A stretch of DNA of 64,000 bases, from positions 2,356,001 to 2,420,000 of the forward strand of contig NZ_CP080410.1 in NCBI RefSeq assembly GCF_019448255.1, given 5' to 3'. Below, in pieces: positions 49,071-59,034 of this stretch. The translations under genes and the position numbers were made by a program. The notes beneath the pieces were generated by a model. The model worked only from the letters and a program-made list of their open reading frames with translations. It was not told the origin of the DNA and searched no databases. Every line of letters begins with the position of its first letter. Position 1 is the stretch's first letter. Source of the DNA: Qipengyuania flava (GTDB taxonomy: Bacteria > Pseudomonadota > Alphaproteobacteria > Sphingomonadales > Sphingomonadaceae).

Positions 49071-52001
49071 TTAGAACTTCGCACCAACCGCGAGGCCGTA
49101 GCGACGCGGGTCCAGCGTGAAGATGTTGGTGAACAGGCCCGAGCTGGCGTCCGTGACATAGAGACCCGTGACCGAGTCGCTGTCGAAGATGTTCTGGACG
49201 AAGGCGCGGACGAACCAGCGATCATCCGAACCGTTCAGCTGGATCTGTGCGTTCGCCTGGACGAACGGTTCGATCCGGTTGACGCGGCCGTTGAACACGT
49301 TGCCGTACTGTTCGCCGGTGTAGGCAAGGTCGAAGCGCGGCACGAGGCTCATGCCGTTGTCGAACTCGGCGGTGTACTGGACACCGATCGAGGCCTTGTA
49401 CTCCGGAGCCTGCGGCAGGCGGTTGCCCCGCAGGTTGACCTGGACACCCGGGCTGAGGACCGCGAGCGGACCGAGCGGGGCGAAGGCCGGGTTGGCCGTC
49501 TGAGCATCGAGCACCGAACAGATGCTGAAGGCACCGTTGGAGGCGATGCCGCCGTCTGCCGGGAACGGTGCCGGGCCCTGAAGGCCGAGGCCGGGGTTAA
49601 CGAGGCCAACGAAAGTGTTCGCCCCGGCACCCGTCACGGCGCACAGCGCACCGTTGGTGATGTCCTTGATGATCACCGCCGTCGGATCGCCGCCGCCCGG
49701 ATCACGCGGGTTGCTGAAGAACTGGTCCCCGGCGACCTTCGCGTTAAGGTAGCTGAGGTTCATGTTGATCAGCCAGTTGTAGCTCGGGCGAATGATCGAC
49801 TCGAGCTCCAGACCCCAGATGTTGGCGTCGATCGTGTCGTTGACCGAAGTACGCGCGATGATGCGGCTGAGCTGCAGGTCCTTGTACTTGTAGTAGAACC
49901 CGGTGAGGTTCACCTGCAGATCGCCGTTCATGAACGTGTTCTTCGAACCGATTTCGAAGGCGTCGATCTGTTCCGGAGCAAAGCTCTCGTTCACCGCGAA
50001 GATCGGCTGCAGCGGCGGGTTGATGCCCCCCGACTTGTAGCCGCGCGAGTACGAGAAGTAGATGTTGTTGTCCGGCGTGATCTCGTAATCGATCACGAAA
50101 CGGCCGGTAATCTCGTTGAAGCTGACCGTCCGTTCCTGGAAGGCTTCGCAGCCCGGAGCCGATCCGATCGGTCCGACCGGCGAGACCGCAGTACACGGCG
50201 TTGCCGGGTCCGCATCGAACTGCGCCGCGAAGGGCGAGTTGAATGCATTGCCAGAGCCATACGGCGTCAGGAAGCTTGCCAGGGTCGAACGCGCCTGGAT
50301 CGACTTGCTGTCGTCGTTGTAACGCAGACCAGCCGTAATGCTGAGGCGATCCGTCACATCGATATAGGCTTCGCCGAAGATGCCGAAGCTTTCGAGGCTG
50401 AAGTCGCTCGTATTGTTGCGGAAGAACGAGGTGCCGAGGTAGCTCGGCGGCAAGCCCGCACCCAGCGAGGTAAACGAACCCAGCAGACCGGTGATGTAGT
50501 CGATCGCGAAGGCGTTCACGTAGTAGCTGTTCTCCGACAGGTCGCTACGGGCGTAGATACCGCCGAGGAGGAAGTTGAACGGCCCGTCGAAGTCCGACGA
50601 GATGATCATTTCCGCAGACCACGCCTTGTTGTCCGAGTTCGAACGGTCGAACTGCGTGCCGTCTGGCGTACAGATCCGGGCACCGTCGAATGCACCAAGG
50701 TTATCGAGGCGGGTGTCGGAAACGCAGAGGTTTCCGTTGCCATCGAACAGGGCGTTGGTGATCGGCGTGAAGTAGCCAGCAGTGCCCGGCCCAAGCGCAC
50801 CAGCAGCCAGTGCGCCCAGCGTACCGAACGCAACCGTGGCGTTCGGAATAGCGCCGACGCCGTTGTTGTAGTCCTGGCGGCTATCGATCGAGGTTTCCTG
50901 ATAGATACCGGTCAGGCCAACGCTGATGTTGCCGAAGTTGTGCTCGATATGACCCTGCAGCTGCAGTTCGTCGGCGAAGTATTCCGGCGTGAACTGCGTG
51001 TTGACGACGCGCACGTCCGGAGCCTCAACGAAGTTCGCATAGGCGTCCGGCCCGTAGAGGCTGTTGAGACCCAGCGTTCCGGGGATGCCGTTGATCGCCA
51101 GGAATTCAGACGAACCCAGCGTGCCGGTGAAGGTCGAGTTCGAGTTGGTCTTGTCGAAATCGCGGCGATTGTTGAGGCAGCCCAGCACGCCCGTAGGGTC
51201 GCGCTGACACAGCTGCTTCTGGATACGCATGCGATTGTCTTTTTCGCGGAAGTAATACGCCATCAGGTCGACGGTCGTATCCGGGCCCGGCTCCCAACGA
51301 AGCGAGCCACGAACCGCATACATGTCGCGGTCGTCGATATCGCTGCCGTCGAACAGGTTGGTCGTGTAACCGTCGCGCTTGAGGTAGAAACCGGCGGCGC
51401 GGAAGCCGAGGCTGTCGCCAATCGGGACGTTGACCATCCCGCGTGCCTTGATGCTGTTGAAGTTGCCGTATTCGAATTCGGCAGCGGCCCCGAAGCTGCC
51501 AAGCTCAGGCTTGGCGGTTACGACGTTGACCACGCCCGAAGTTGCGTTGCGGCCGTAGAGAGTACCCTGCGGGCCGCGCAGAACTTCGATGCGCTCAAGA
51601 TCGAAATATTCGGTCTCGAACAGGCGGGTGCCGAACAGCGGCGAACCATTGGTGTGGATGGCGGTCGCGCTGTCGCACGAAACGCCGACGCACAAATCGC
51701 CGATCCCGCGGATTGTGAAGCTGGCCCCGGTGAAGTTGCCCTTGGTGAAGGAGACGTTGGGAAGCGTCAGCTGAAGGTCGCTGGCGTTCTCGATCTGCTG
51801 CGATTCCAGCGCTTCGGCGTCGAAGGCGCTGACCGCGATCGGAACTTCCTGCAGGCTTTGCGCCTGACGCTGTGCGGTAACGATGATGACATTGCCGCTT
51901 GCAGCCGGTGCCTGCAGCTCGTCATCGGTATCCTGTGCATAGGCCGGAAACGCCACAGCGCTCGCGCAGATTCCTGCGAGCAGGGCAGCTCTTACCCTCA
52001 T
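49071..52001 (-). CDS. TonB-dependent receptor
   Basis: The 976-residue outer membrane protein has a signal peptide (MRVRAALLAGICASAVAFPAYAQ), a TonB-box-like NVIIVTAQRQ, a plug domain (VPIAVSAFDAEALE ... IRGIGD ... ERIEVLRGPQGTLYGRNATSGVVNVVT) and a 22-strand barrel ending in YGLAVGAKF with the C-terminal Phe. Start ATG 52001 has GAGAGGAGAGGG upstream. The long barrel loops contain Cys pairs (for example CVGVSC in the plug, CQRDPTGVLGC later). Substrate unknown; a large organic molecule or siderophore is typical. Single gene. Confidence 0.93.
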   Translation of the reverse strand: MRVRAALLAGICASAVAFPAYAQDTDDELQAPAASGNVIIVTAQRQAQSLQEVPIAVSAFDAEALESQQIENASDLQLTLPNVSFTKGNFTGASFTIRGIGDLCVGVSCDSATAIHTNGSPLFGTRLFETEYFDLERIEVLRGPQGTLYGRNATSGVVNVVTAKPELGSFGAAAEFEYGNFNSIKARGMVNVPIGDSLGFRAAGFYLKRDGYTTNLFDGSDIDDRDMYAVRGSLRWEPGPDTTVDLMAYYFREKDNRMRIQKQLCQRDPTGVLGCLNNRRDFDKTNSNSTFTGTLGSSEFLAINGIPGTLGLNSLYGPDAYANFVEAPDVRVVNTQFTPEYFADELQLQGHIEHNFGNISVGLTGIYQETSIDSRQDYNNGVGAIPNATVAFGTLGALAAGALGPGTAGYFTPITNALFDGNGNLCVSDTRLDNLGAFDGARICTPDGTQFDRSNSDNKAWSAEMIISSDFDGPFNFLLGGIYARSDLSENSYYVNAFAIDYITGLLGSFTSLGAGLPPSYLGTSFFRNNTSDFSLESFGIFGEAYIDVTDRLSITAGLRYNDDSKSIQARSTLASFLTPYGSGNAFNSPFAAQFDADPATPCTAVSPVGPIGSAPGCEAFQERTVSFNEITGRFVIDYEITPDNNIYFSYSRGYKSGGINPPLQPIFAVNESFAPEQIDAFEIGSKNTFMNGDLQVNLTGFYYKYKDLQLSRIIARTSVNDTIDANIWGLELESIIRPSYNWLINMNLSYLNAKVAGDQFFSNPRDPGGGDPTAVIIKDITNGALCAVTGAGANTFVGLVNPGLGLQGPAPFPADGGIASNGAFSICSVLDAQTANPAFAPLGPLAVLSPGVQVNLRGNRLPQAPEYKASIGVQYTAEFDNGMSLVPRFDLAYTGEQYGNVFNGRVNRIEPFVQANAQIQLNGSDDRWFVRAFVQNIFDSDSVTGLYVTDASSGLFTNIFTLDPRRYGLAVGAKF

Positions 52002-52205
52002 ATTCCCTCTCCTCTCCATGTGACCGTCTATTGCGGCCTAGGTGTACAGTGCTAACACACATTCGTATGCGCGCAAGCGTTTGCGCATGATTGTTGCGCA
52101 ATGGACCACAGTTTTTTGGCAGGTGTTATCCAGATGCCGCAACCAGCGCGCTGGTTGACGCTACGGAATCCGAGATTTTGGGCGATTTAGGCGCGCGGGC
52201 GCCGA

Positions 52206-53231
52206 TCAGACCAGTGTATGGCTCTCGGCGATCTGCGCGATGCCGCGTTTGCCCGATGCATCGCGCCCGAGTTGCACGATTACATCGATTACGCTGGCGG
52301 CATAGGCGATCGTATCGCTGCGCGTGAGGCCGATTCCGGTCTGCATCACCATGAGCGAAAGCTGCTCCAGCGCGCCGCGCAGGCTGTTGGCGTGGACGGT
52401 CGAGAAACTGCCCGGGTGGCCGGTGTTGATGGCGCGCAGGAAGCTCACGCTTTCCGCCCCGCGCAATTCGCCCAGCACGATCCGGTCGGGGCGCAGGCGC
52501 AGCGCGGCCTGCAGCAACTCGTTGGCGGTAACCCTGGCCTCGCCCAGTTCGCCCTTCACCGCGACCAGGCCGACGCCGTTCTCGCCCGGAAGCTTCAGTT
52601 CGGGCGTATCCTCGACCAGGACCACGCGCTCGTGCTTCGGGATCTCGCCGAGCATGGCGTTGAGGAAGGTCGTCTTGCCGGTACTGGTGCCGCCTGAAAC
52701 GAGGATCGTCCGGCGCTGGCGGATGGCCTCGCGCAGGAAGGCAACCGGTTCGGCCTGCGCATCGGGCATGGCGCCGCGCTGCGGAGGCACCAGCGGACCG
52801 GTGTCGTAGGCGTCGAGCGGCAGGTCGAGGCGGCGGTGGCGACGGATCGCCATGGCCCAGTGCTTGCGCGCGGCCGGCGGACCGCAGAACTGGACACGCG
52901 CCCCGCCCGGCAATGTCGCGCCGAGCAGAGGGTGTTCGCGGTTGATGCCCTGGTGGCTGACGCGCGCAACCTGTTCGGCGAGGCGCTGGACCAGCCTGTC
53001 GTCGATATCGGGGCGCTCGACCTTCTGCATCCCGCCGGCAGCCGCATCCTCGACCCAGACTTCGCCGGGCCGGTTGACGAGGATTTCGGTCACCGTGTCA
53101 CGGTCGAGCCATTCGCGGAACGGCGCCAGGTAGGCATCGAGATAGACGCTGCGTTCGCCGTGCAGATCGACCGGCGGGGCGTCCTCTTCCGGATGATCGT
53201 CCGGCTGGAAGGGATGGATATCGGCGCTCAC
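52206..53231 (-). CDS. virB11: Type IV secretion ATPase VirB11
   Basis: The 341-residue protein from GTG 53231 (MSADIHPFQPDDHPEEDA) has the N-terminal domain (YLAPFREWLDRDTVTEILVNRPGEVWVE), the P-loop GGTSTGKTT (about 179-187), VVLVEDTPELKLP and LRPDRIVLGELRGAESVSFLRAINTGHPGSFSTVHANS, all typical of VirB11/PilT-like traffic ATPases. It forms a hexamer at the inner face of the T4SS. It is the last gene of the virB operon. A frame extends upstream but would run into virB10. Confidence 0.95.
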   Translation of the reverse strand: MSADIHPFQPDDHPEEDAPPVDLHGERSVYLDAYLAPFREWLDRDTVTEILVNRPGEVWVEDAAAGGMQKVERPDIDDRLVQRLAEQVARVSHQGINREHPLLGATLPGGARVQFCGPPAARKHWAMAIRRHRRLDLPLDAYDTGPLVPPQRGAMPDAQAEPVAFLREAIRQRRTILVSGGTSTGKTTFLNAMLGEIPKHERVVLVEDTPELKLPGENGVGLVAVKGELGEARVTANELLQAALRLRPDRIVLGELRGAESVSFLRAINTGHPGSFSTVHANSLRGALEQLSLMVMQTGIGLTRSDTIAYAASVIDVIVQLGRDASGKRGIAQIAESHTLV

Positions 53232-53247
53232 GACGTGGGGATCCCGC

Positions 53248-54375
53248 TTAGCTGACCGCGGAGAAGTCCAGGTCGCGGGCAGTGAAGATGCGGATCGGCT
53301 CGCCCTGGCGCACGCGCACCGTGGGTCCGCGCTGGCCGTCCTGCTGGGCGGCGGTGGCCGCTGCCGACTGGCTTGCGCCGCCAACCAGCACACCGGCCGC
53401 GCCGCCCGAGACGAGCGAGCCGACACCGCCGACAACCGATAGCAGCATCGCCGAGCCGAAACGCTTGAAGAAGCTGTTGCCCGAAACCTTGCCGGCAAGG
53501 CCGGTGGTGCCGTCGAAACCGATGGCGGGCGACGCGAGATTGACCGAGGCGCCGTCGGGACGGATCAGGCGGGTCCAGATGACATAGGCGCGCTTCTGCC
53601 CGTTCTGCAGGCCCGACTGGTACTGGCCGATCAGGCGGCTGGAACGCGGCACGAGCACCTTGGTGCCGTCAAAGCTGCGCACATCCTGGCTGACCACCGC
53701 GCGGACATAGCCCGGCACATTGGTGTCGATCGCGGTTTCGAGAATAGCCGGGATCAGCGTGCCCTGGGTTACCGTCGTCGCCGGATTGACCATGGCCTGC
53801 GCCTGGGCAGGCGCGCCGCCCACGCCGCCGATGCGGCTGGCGAAGTCGGTCGCCGAATTGCCCGTCGGCGCGGCGGTGCCCGTCGGGACCGGAACGCCCT
53901 CTGCGGTCGCGAGAGTTGCGGGTGAAGTGCCGGCGTCGAACACGACGGTCGGGTTCGCATAGGGGTTGGCGGCAAGGCCGGGCTGCGGCTGCGCGGAAAG
54001 AACCGGCTGCGGAGCCGGGTCGGCGCGCACGACCGGCGCCGGTGCGATCGGTGCAGGGGCTGCCGGGGTGATGGCCTGCGGCGGAACGGCCGGGGCCGCT
54101 TCGACAAGAGCCTGCTGGCCTCCAATCCCTTCCGGTTCCGCCACGCGGGCTGAATTCATGCTCCACAGCGTGACGAGCCCGAGGCCGGCAACAATCGCGA
54201 TACCGGCCACAAGGCCGAGCGCATCGGATTTGCCCGAGGGGCGCGCCACGGCCGGGAAGGCGTTGCGCTGCGCCAGGTCGATGACCTCTGCATCGCTTTC
54301 ATCGCGCGGATCGACATCGTTGGCGATCCCGGTGTCGCCCGGCTTCTTTTCGGGCAGTCGCATGGCAAGACGCAT
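53248..54375 (-). CDS. virB10: Type IV secretion protein VirB10
   Basis: The 375-residue protein has a cytoplasmic start, one helix (LGLVAGIAIVAGLGLVTLW), a long Pro/Ala-rich periplasmic part and the VirB10/TrbI core: GTLIPAILETAIDTNVPGYVRAVVSQDVRSFDGTKVLVPRSSRLIGQYQSG, then WTRLIRPDGASVNLASPA. It spans both membranes in the T4SS core complex. ATG 54375 or 54363 (MRLPEKK) may be the start. virB9 ends three bases upstream. Confidence 0.95.
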   Translation of the reverse strand: MRLAMRLPEKKPGDTGIANDVDPRDESDAEVIDLAQRNAFPAVARPSGKSDALGLVAGIAIVAGLGLVTLWSMNSARVAEPEGIGGQQALVEAAPAVPPQAITPAAPAPIAPAPVVRADPAPQPVLSAQPQPGLAANPYANPTVVFDAGTSPATLATAEGVPVPTGTAAPTGNSATDFASRIGGVGGAPAQAQAMVNPATTVTQGTLIPAILETAIDTNVPGYVRAVVSQDVRSFDGTKVLVPRSSRLIGQYQSGLQNGQKRAYVIWTRLIRPDGASVNLASPAIGFDGTTGLAGKVSGNSFFKRFGSAMLLSVVGGVGSLVSGGAAGVLVGGASQSAAATAAQQDGQRGPTVRVRQGEPIRIFTARDLDFSAVS

Positions 54376-54378
54376 CGG

Positions 54379-55152
54379 TTACCTCCCCTTCGAGGCGAGA
54401 GCGGGGTTGCCGCTCGCACTGGCAGCGGGGCGCTCGGGCCCCGTGTTGATGAGCTGGGCGCTGTTGCGGCCCGAACGCAGGACGATCGATCGCGGCACGC
54501 CGTCGACTACAATCGTGTCGCCGCGCACGGTAAAGTTTACCGGGCCTTCGACGCCTTCCGAATTGGTGACCAGGATTGCCGGCACGTCCTTGCCGTTGGG
54601 CCAGGTCAGGAAGGTCGCGGTGCCGTCGTCATAGGTGTTTTCCGGCAGCAGTTCCGGATCGCCCGAGGCGTTCCAGGCGAAGTTCAGGTCGGCCGGGTCG
54701 ACCACCGCATAGGGGTCCCGTGCAGCCTGCTGCTCGACGGCGTTGGGCGCTTCGGCGAGCTGCACGTCCTGCTCGTCCTCCGGCTCGTCCGGATAGGCAA
54801 AACGCATCAGGTAGAGCGGCTTGGCATTCGGATTGGCGACCAGGTCGAACAGGTAGGTGCGCTTGCTCGTGATGACCGTCAGATTGGTTGAGGCGCGCGC
54901 TTCCAGCGGCTTCACGAACAGGATGTTCGCGCGCTTGTTGGGCGTGACCTGCCAGCTTGCGCTGTCACCAATGGCGACGTTTTCGATGACCTCGTCATCG
55001 CCGAACATGATGCTGGCCTGGACGGTGACGCGGCCTTCGACGCGCACCACCTTGAACTCGTCATACATCACTTCGACGAGACGCGAATCCTGGGCAATGG
55101 CGGGCGTGGCCACCAGGGCGAGTGCGAGCGCGGGTACAAGCGCGCGAATCAT
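54379..55152 (-). CDS. virB9: Type IV secretion protein VirB9
   Basis: The 257-residue protein has a signal peptide (MIRALVPALALALVATPAIAQ), VIENVAIGDSASWQVTPNKRANILFVKPLEARASTNLTVITSKRTYLFDLVA of the N-terminal domain, and at the end the C-terminal domain NGKDVPAILVTNSEGVEGPVNFTVRGDTIVVDGVP. It makes the outer core ring with VirB7 and VirB10. No VirB7 lipoprotein gene is found next to it. It overlaps virB6 by ATGA. Confidence 0.93.
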   Translation of the reverse strand: MIRALVPALALALVATPAIAQDSRLVEVMYDEFKVVRVEGRVTVQASIMFGDDEVIENVAIGDSASWQVTPNKRANILFVKPLEARASTNLTVITSKRTYLFDLVANPNAKPLYLMRFAYPDEPEDEQDVQLAEAPNAVEQQAARDPYAVVDPADLNFAWNASGDPELLPENTYDDGTATFLTWPNGKDVPAILVTNSEGVEGPVNFTVRGDTIVVDGVPRSIVLRSGRNSAQLINTGPERPAASASGNPALASKGR

Positions 55153-56324
55153 GCGGGTTTCTCCATGGAACGGTCGAGGGCCTTGGGCGTGGCGGACTTG
55201 AACCGGCTACCGATGCCGGAGCCGCGCACGCGGGCCTTGCTAGAAACGGCTTGCTGAGCAGAGCCTGAAGAGGTGGCGTAAACTTTGGTTACGCGCGAGG
55301 TGCCACCACTGCCTGCGCTGCCGGCGTCATTCGCGGCGTAGGCGGTCGGCACGGCGGAAACATCGATCCTGCGGGCCTGGCTGCTGGCCTGGTTGGCCGC
55401 CTGCGCCTGCGCGAGCGCGGCAGCGGGGGCCGCAGGCTGGACTGCCGGAGCGCTGGTCGATTTCTCTTCCTTTTCGGGCACGAGGCCGAACACCGTCCAG
55501 CCAGACACCATGGTGCCGGCAACCTTGAGCACCAGCGCCATGAGCGCGACATGCACGGCGCCGATCATGAAGAACGCCATGCCCGCCTGCGGGTCGACCT
55601 GGCCCGGCGTGGCCGTGAGCGCACCCAGAATGGGCACGGCAAGCTCGAGCATCACGCTGCCGCCGAGAACGGCAAACAGCGGTACGAGCGCGCACATCGT
55701 CAGCCCCTTCACCCAGCCGGTGAACAGGCCGCGCGTGCCGTTGAACAGCGCCATAACCACGAACAGCGGGCCAAGCGCGATCAGCACGCCCAGCGCGATC
55801 TTGGTGGTCACCAGCAGCCCCACGGTGCCCAGCATGAAAAGCATCGCACCGAACCACATCATGCCTTCTGGCGAGAAGGTCGAGATATCGGTGGCCCCGG
55901 CGCTCGCTTCCTGGATCGCGATGAAGACCACGTCGATCTTCTGCGCGAAGGTGTCTGTGGCCGAACCTTGTGTGCCGGTCAGGATTCCCGCGAGATAGTC
56001 AGGTGTCGCCACGGCGAGGTTCCAGACTACGCTTTGGTAAGCAATCCAGCTGGTCGCGAAGGTCAGCACGAGGCCAAGCGTCATCATGCGCGGCACCAGG
56101 CTGCGCACGCCGATATTGGTGCGGCCGGTCAGCAGCGCGAGCGCGAAAAGCGCGATGAAGATGGTCAGCAGGATGGTCAGCACCGTGCCGAGCGAGCCGC
56201 CCGGTGCGAACAGGCGCCCGAACGCGGCCGCGCTGGCTTCGCCCGCGATGCAGTCGACCCCGCGCAGCGCCGCAGCGACGCCGTTGCCGACCTGTTCGGT
56301 GGCCTGTTGGCAGTTCACGCTCAC
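55149..56324 (-). CDS. virB6: Type IV secretion protein VirB6
   Basis: The 391-residue protein has about six helices with the VirB6/TrbL pattern (LTILLTIFIALFALALLTGRTNIGVRSLVPRMMTLGLVLTFATSW, LGPLFVVMALFNGTRGLFTGWVKGLTMCALVPLFAVLGGSV). The soluble C-terminal tail is Ala, Ser and Arg-rich. It is the inner-membrane channel part of the T4SS. It overlaps virB4 and virB9 by four bases each. Confidence 0.9.
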   Translation of the reverse strand: MSVNCQQATEQVGNGVAAALRGVDCIAGEASAAAFGRLFAPGGSLGTVLTILLTIFIALFALALLTGRTNIGVRSLVPRMMTLGLVLTFATSWIAYQSVVWNLAVATPDYLAGILTGTQGSATDTFAQKIDVVFIAIQEASAGATDISTFSPEGMMWFGAMLFMLGTVGLLVTTKIALGVLIALGPLFVVMALFNGTRGLFTGWVKGLTMCALVPLFAVLGGSVMLELAVPILGALTATPGQVDPQAGMAFFMIGAVHVALMALVLKVAGTMVSGWTVFGLVPEKEEKSTSAPAVQPAAPAAALAQAQAANQASSQARRIDVSAVPTAYAANDAGSAGSGGTSRVTKVYATSSGSAQQAVSSKARVRGSGIGSRFKSATPKALDRSMEKPA

Positions 56325-58759
56325 TCGGCAGCAAGGCCAAGGGCTTCGACCCCGGCCTCCCCTTCATCGTTTGCCCCGCCCGGCCACTTGGTGCCGGTCA
56401 GCGCGGGGAACCATTCCGAAGGCGCATCGCCGAGCGCTTCGCGCAGCAGGTCGAGGCGGCGCACAGAGCTTTCGCGGCCCGAAAGCAGCGTCAGCACTTC
56501 GGGAGCGCCCGAAAGGTCGAGACGCACAACCACGCTCGCATCGGGCTGGCGCACGAGGAAGCAGCGGCTGTGTGCCGGCAGCGTGCGGATGAGCGCAAGC
56601 TCGTGCTCGGTCAGGCCGAAGCCGTCGCAATAATCTTCCGGCCGCGCGCGCGAGTTGGGCATGAACACCATGGTCGCAGTCTGCTCGACCAATGCGGTGG
56701 AAATGCGGCTTTCCAGAGCATCGCGCGCCGACTGCGTGGCGAAACCGACCAGCGCGTTGCGCTTACGCAGGGTCTTGAGCCAGTCGCGAATGCGGGCGGC
56801 GAAGATCTCGTCGTCGAGCGCCTTCCAGCCCTCGTCGATCAGGATCATGGTCGGCTTGCCGTCCAGGCGCTCCTCGATCCGGTGGAAGAGGTACATCATG
56901 GTCGGCGTGCGCAGCTTGGGGTTTTCCAGCAGCGCGGTCATGTCGAACCCGAGCACACGAGCCGACAGGTCGAGCTTGTCGTCCGCGTTGTCGAACATCC
57001 AGGCGTTCTCGCCCTCACCGATCCAGGCGCCGAGGCGGTCGGCCAGATCGCCCGGCTGCGGGCGGCGGCTGCCCGAGAGAAGCTCCTTGAAGTGGCGCAG
57101 GCGGCGCAGAGAGGCGTCGTTGGCGTAGGCCGCGTCGACCGCACCCGCGATGGTCTGCTCTTCTTCCGGGCCTTCTGCCTTCAAGAGCACGCCCAGCCAG
57201 TCGCGCAGGAAGGCCTTGTTGCCCGGCGTGTCGGGCAGCGCGAGCGGGTTGAAACCGGTCGGCTCGCCCGAACGGATGCTGTCGTAGCGCCCGCCGATGC
57301 CGCGGACGAACAGTTCTGCACCGCGGTCCTTGTCGAACAGGATGGTGCGCGGGCTGAACTTCTGCGCCTGCGCGGCCAGGAAATTCATCACCACGGTCTT
57401 GCCCGAGCCGCTCGGCCCGATGACCGAGAAATTGCCGAGGTCGCCGTGGTGGAAATTGAAGAAGAACGGCGTAGCGCTGGTGGTTTCCAGCAGCGTCACC
57501 GCCTCGCCCCAGTGGTTGCCCTGCGCCTGGCCGAGCGCAAAGCCATGCAGCGAGCCGAAGCTTGCCATGTTCGCGCTCGAGATAAGCGCGCGGCGCACGA
57601 GATAGCTCTCGTTGCCGGGGAATTGGCCCCAGAAAGCGGGCTCGAGATTGGTGTCTTCGCGCACCGCGATCGCGCCAGTATCTGCGAGCGCGGCGGAACA
57701 GGCGGCCATTGCGTCATCGAGGCGGCCGAGGTCGCGTTCCTTGACCATGACGGTCAGGTGGTGGTCGCCGAAACCGACTGCACCGTTACCCAGCGCATCG
57801 CGCGCGGCCATCATGTCGGCGCGCTCAGCAGCGGCTTCCTCGTCGGCGCTGCGCAGGCGGCGAATGGCGAGATCCATGCGCTCGCGGGCGGTCTGGCGCT
57901 CGGTCGGCGCGTAGCTTTCGCTCACCACCATTTCGAACGGCAGGCGCAGCAGGCTGTCGAGCAGGCCCGGGCTGGTCGCTTCGGGATAGTCCTTGAGCCC
58001 GATGATGCCGGCAAAATCGGGCGAACCCGAGCCGCGCATCTCGATCGCGTCGAGGCCGAAGCTGACACGGCGGTAAGGCAGCATGTGGCCCAGATTGACG
58101 TCGTCGGCCGGCTTGCGCACCGGGCGCATTTCGCCGTTGTAGAGCGCGCTCAGCAGCTCCAGCATCTCCGAATTGGTATTGCCCTGCGGCCCGACGTAAT
58201 CGGCCAGCGGCGTTGCGCCATAGGCCTGCAGCGAGGCGACGAGCCCCTGCGAGGCCGCGCGCAAGCTGCGCAGGTCCTTGGGATCGGCTTCGAGCTGTTC
58301 GGGGCCCTTGCGCTTGAAGGTCTTGGCGACCCGCTCGGCAAAGCCGGCCTTGCCGCGCGCAGGACGGCGAATGAGGGTGATGAATTGATCGTTCACGAAG
58401 AGCTGGCCAGACCCCAGCCGCTCGCGCCAGCGCGCGTCAATATGGCGGCTGATCGGATCAGGAAAGTCCGCTTCCAGATCGACCGACACGCGGCGGCGGA
58501 TAACGTGATGATAAAGCACGAAGCGCGCATCGAGCGTCGAGCGCAGCACCACTTCGCGCGTTGCGGCGTGGGCGTTCAGCGCTTCGCTGTCCTCGGTCTC
58601 GAACAGGAGGCCGGGCACCTGGATCGCGGTCATCACGCTGCCATCGCGCAGCAGCAGCGTGCTTTCGTCGATCAGGCGCAGGTACGGCAGGCGATCGCCG
58701 GCGCGCGCTTCCTTCGCGCTCCAGGCAGCGGCGCCCATCCACTTCTCTTTACGCGGCAT
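56321..58759 (-). CDS. virB4: Type IV secretion ATPase VirB4
   Basis: The 812-residue protein has the VirB4/CagE N-terminal domain (RKEKWMGAAAWSAKEARAGDRLPYLRLIDESTLLLRDGSVMTAIQV) and the C-terminal ATPase with Walker A GPSGSGKT (about 447-454) and Walker B TMILIDEGWKAL (about 635-646). It drives pilus and transport functions. It is the largest T4SS gene here and complete. It overlaps virB3 by 11 bases. Confidence 0.96.
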   Translation of the reverse strand: MPRKEKWMGAAAWSAKEARAGDRLPYLRLIDESTLLLRDGSVMTAIQVPGLLFETEDSEALNAHAATREVVLRSTLDARFVLYHHVIRRRVSVDLEADFPDPISRHIDARWRERLGSGQLFVNDQFITLIRRPARGKAGFAERVAKTFKRKGPEQLEADPKDLRSLRAASQGLVASLQAYGATPLADYVGPQGNTNSEMLELLSALYNGEMRPVRKPADDVNLGHMLPYRRVSFGLDAIEMRGSGSPDFAGIIGLKDYPEATSPGLLDSLLRLPFEMVVSESYAPTERQTARERMDLAIRRLRSADEEAAAERADMMAARDALGNGAVGFGDHHLTVMVKERDLGRLDDAMAACSAALADTGAIAVREDTNLEPAFWGQFPGNESYLVRRALISSANMASFGSLHGFALGQAQGNHWGEAVTLLETTSATPFFFNFHHGDLGNFSVIGPSGSGKTVVMNFLAAQAQKFSPRTILFDKDRGAELFVRGIGGRYDSIRSGEPTGFNPLALPDTPGNKAFLRDWLGVLLKAEGPEEEQTIAGAVDAAYANDASLRRLRHFKELLSGSRRPQPGDLADRLGAWIGEGENAWMFDNADDKLDLSARVLGFDMTALLENPKLRTPTMMYLFHRIEERLDGKPTMILIDEGWKALDDEIFAARIRDWLKTLRKRNALVGFATQSARDALESRISTALVEQTATMVFMPNSRARPEDYCDGFGLTEHELALIRTLPAHSRCFLVRQPDASVVVRLDLSGAPEVLTLLSGRESSVRRLDLLREALGDAPSEWFPALTGTKWPGGANDEGEAGVEALGLAAE

Positions 58760-59033
58760 AGGAATTGCACCCCCAGCGCTGGTAGTTCTTCACCCGCGGG
58801 CATTTGCTGACCTTGGTGATCCACAGGTCGAAAATGCGCGGCTCGCGCAAGCAAGCGAAGTAGCCGATGCCGTGCATCACGGCGAAGACCAGCAGCGAAA
58901 GCCAGCTGCCGGTGATCAGGAAAGCCTCGGTCGTCACCATCCCGTTGATGATGAAATAGTTATATGTCACCCCCGCGAACATCTGCGGGCGCGTGAGAGC
59001 GCGGTGAACGGGATGGCGGACGAGCGCGGTCAT
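58749..59033 (-). CDS. virB3: Type IV secretion protein VirB3
   Basis: The 94-residue protein has HPVHRALTRPQMFAGVTYNYFIINGMVTTEAFLIT, the VirB3 pattern, with two helices (including SLLVFAVMHGIGYFAC) and a C-terminal REPRIFDLW. VirB3 works next to VirB4 at the inner membrane. It is one base from virB2 and overlaps virB4. Confidence 0.92.
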   Translation of the reverse strand: MTALVRHPVHRALTRPQMFAGVTYNYFIINGMVTTEAFLITGSWLSLLVFAVMHGIGYFACLREPRIFDLWITKVSKCPRVKNYQRWGCNSYAA

Positions 59034-59034
59034 A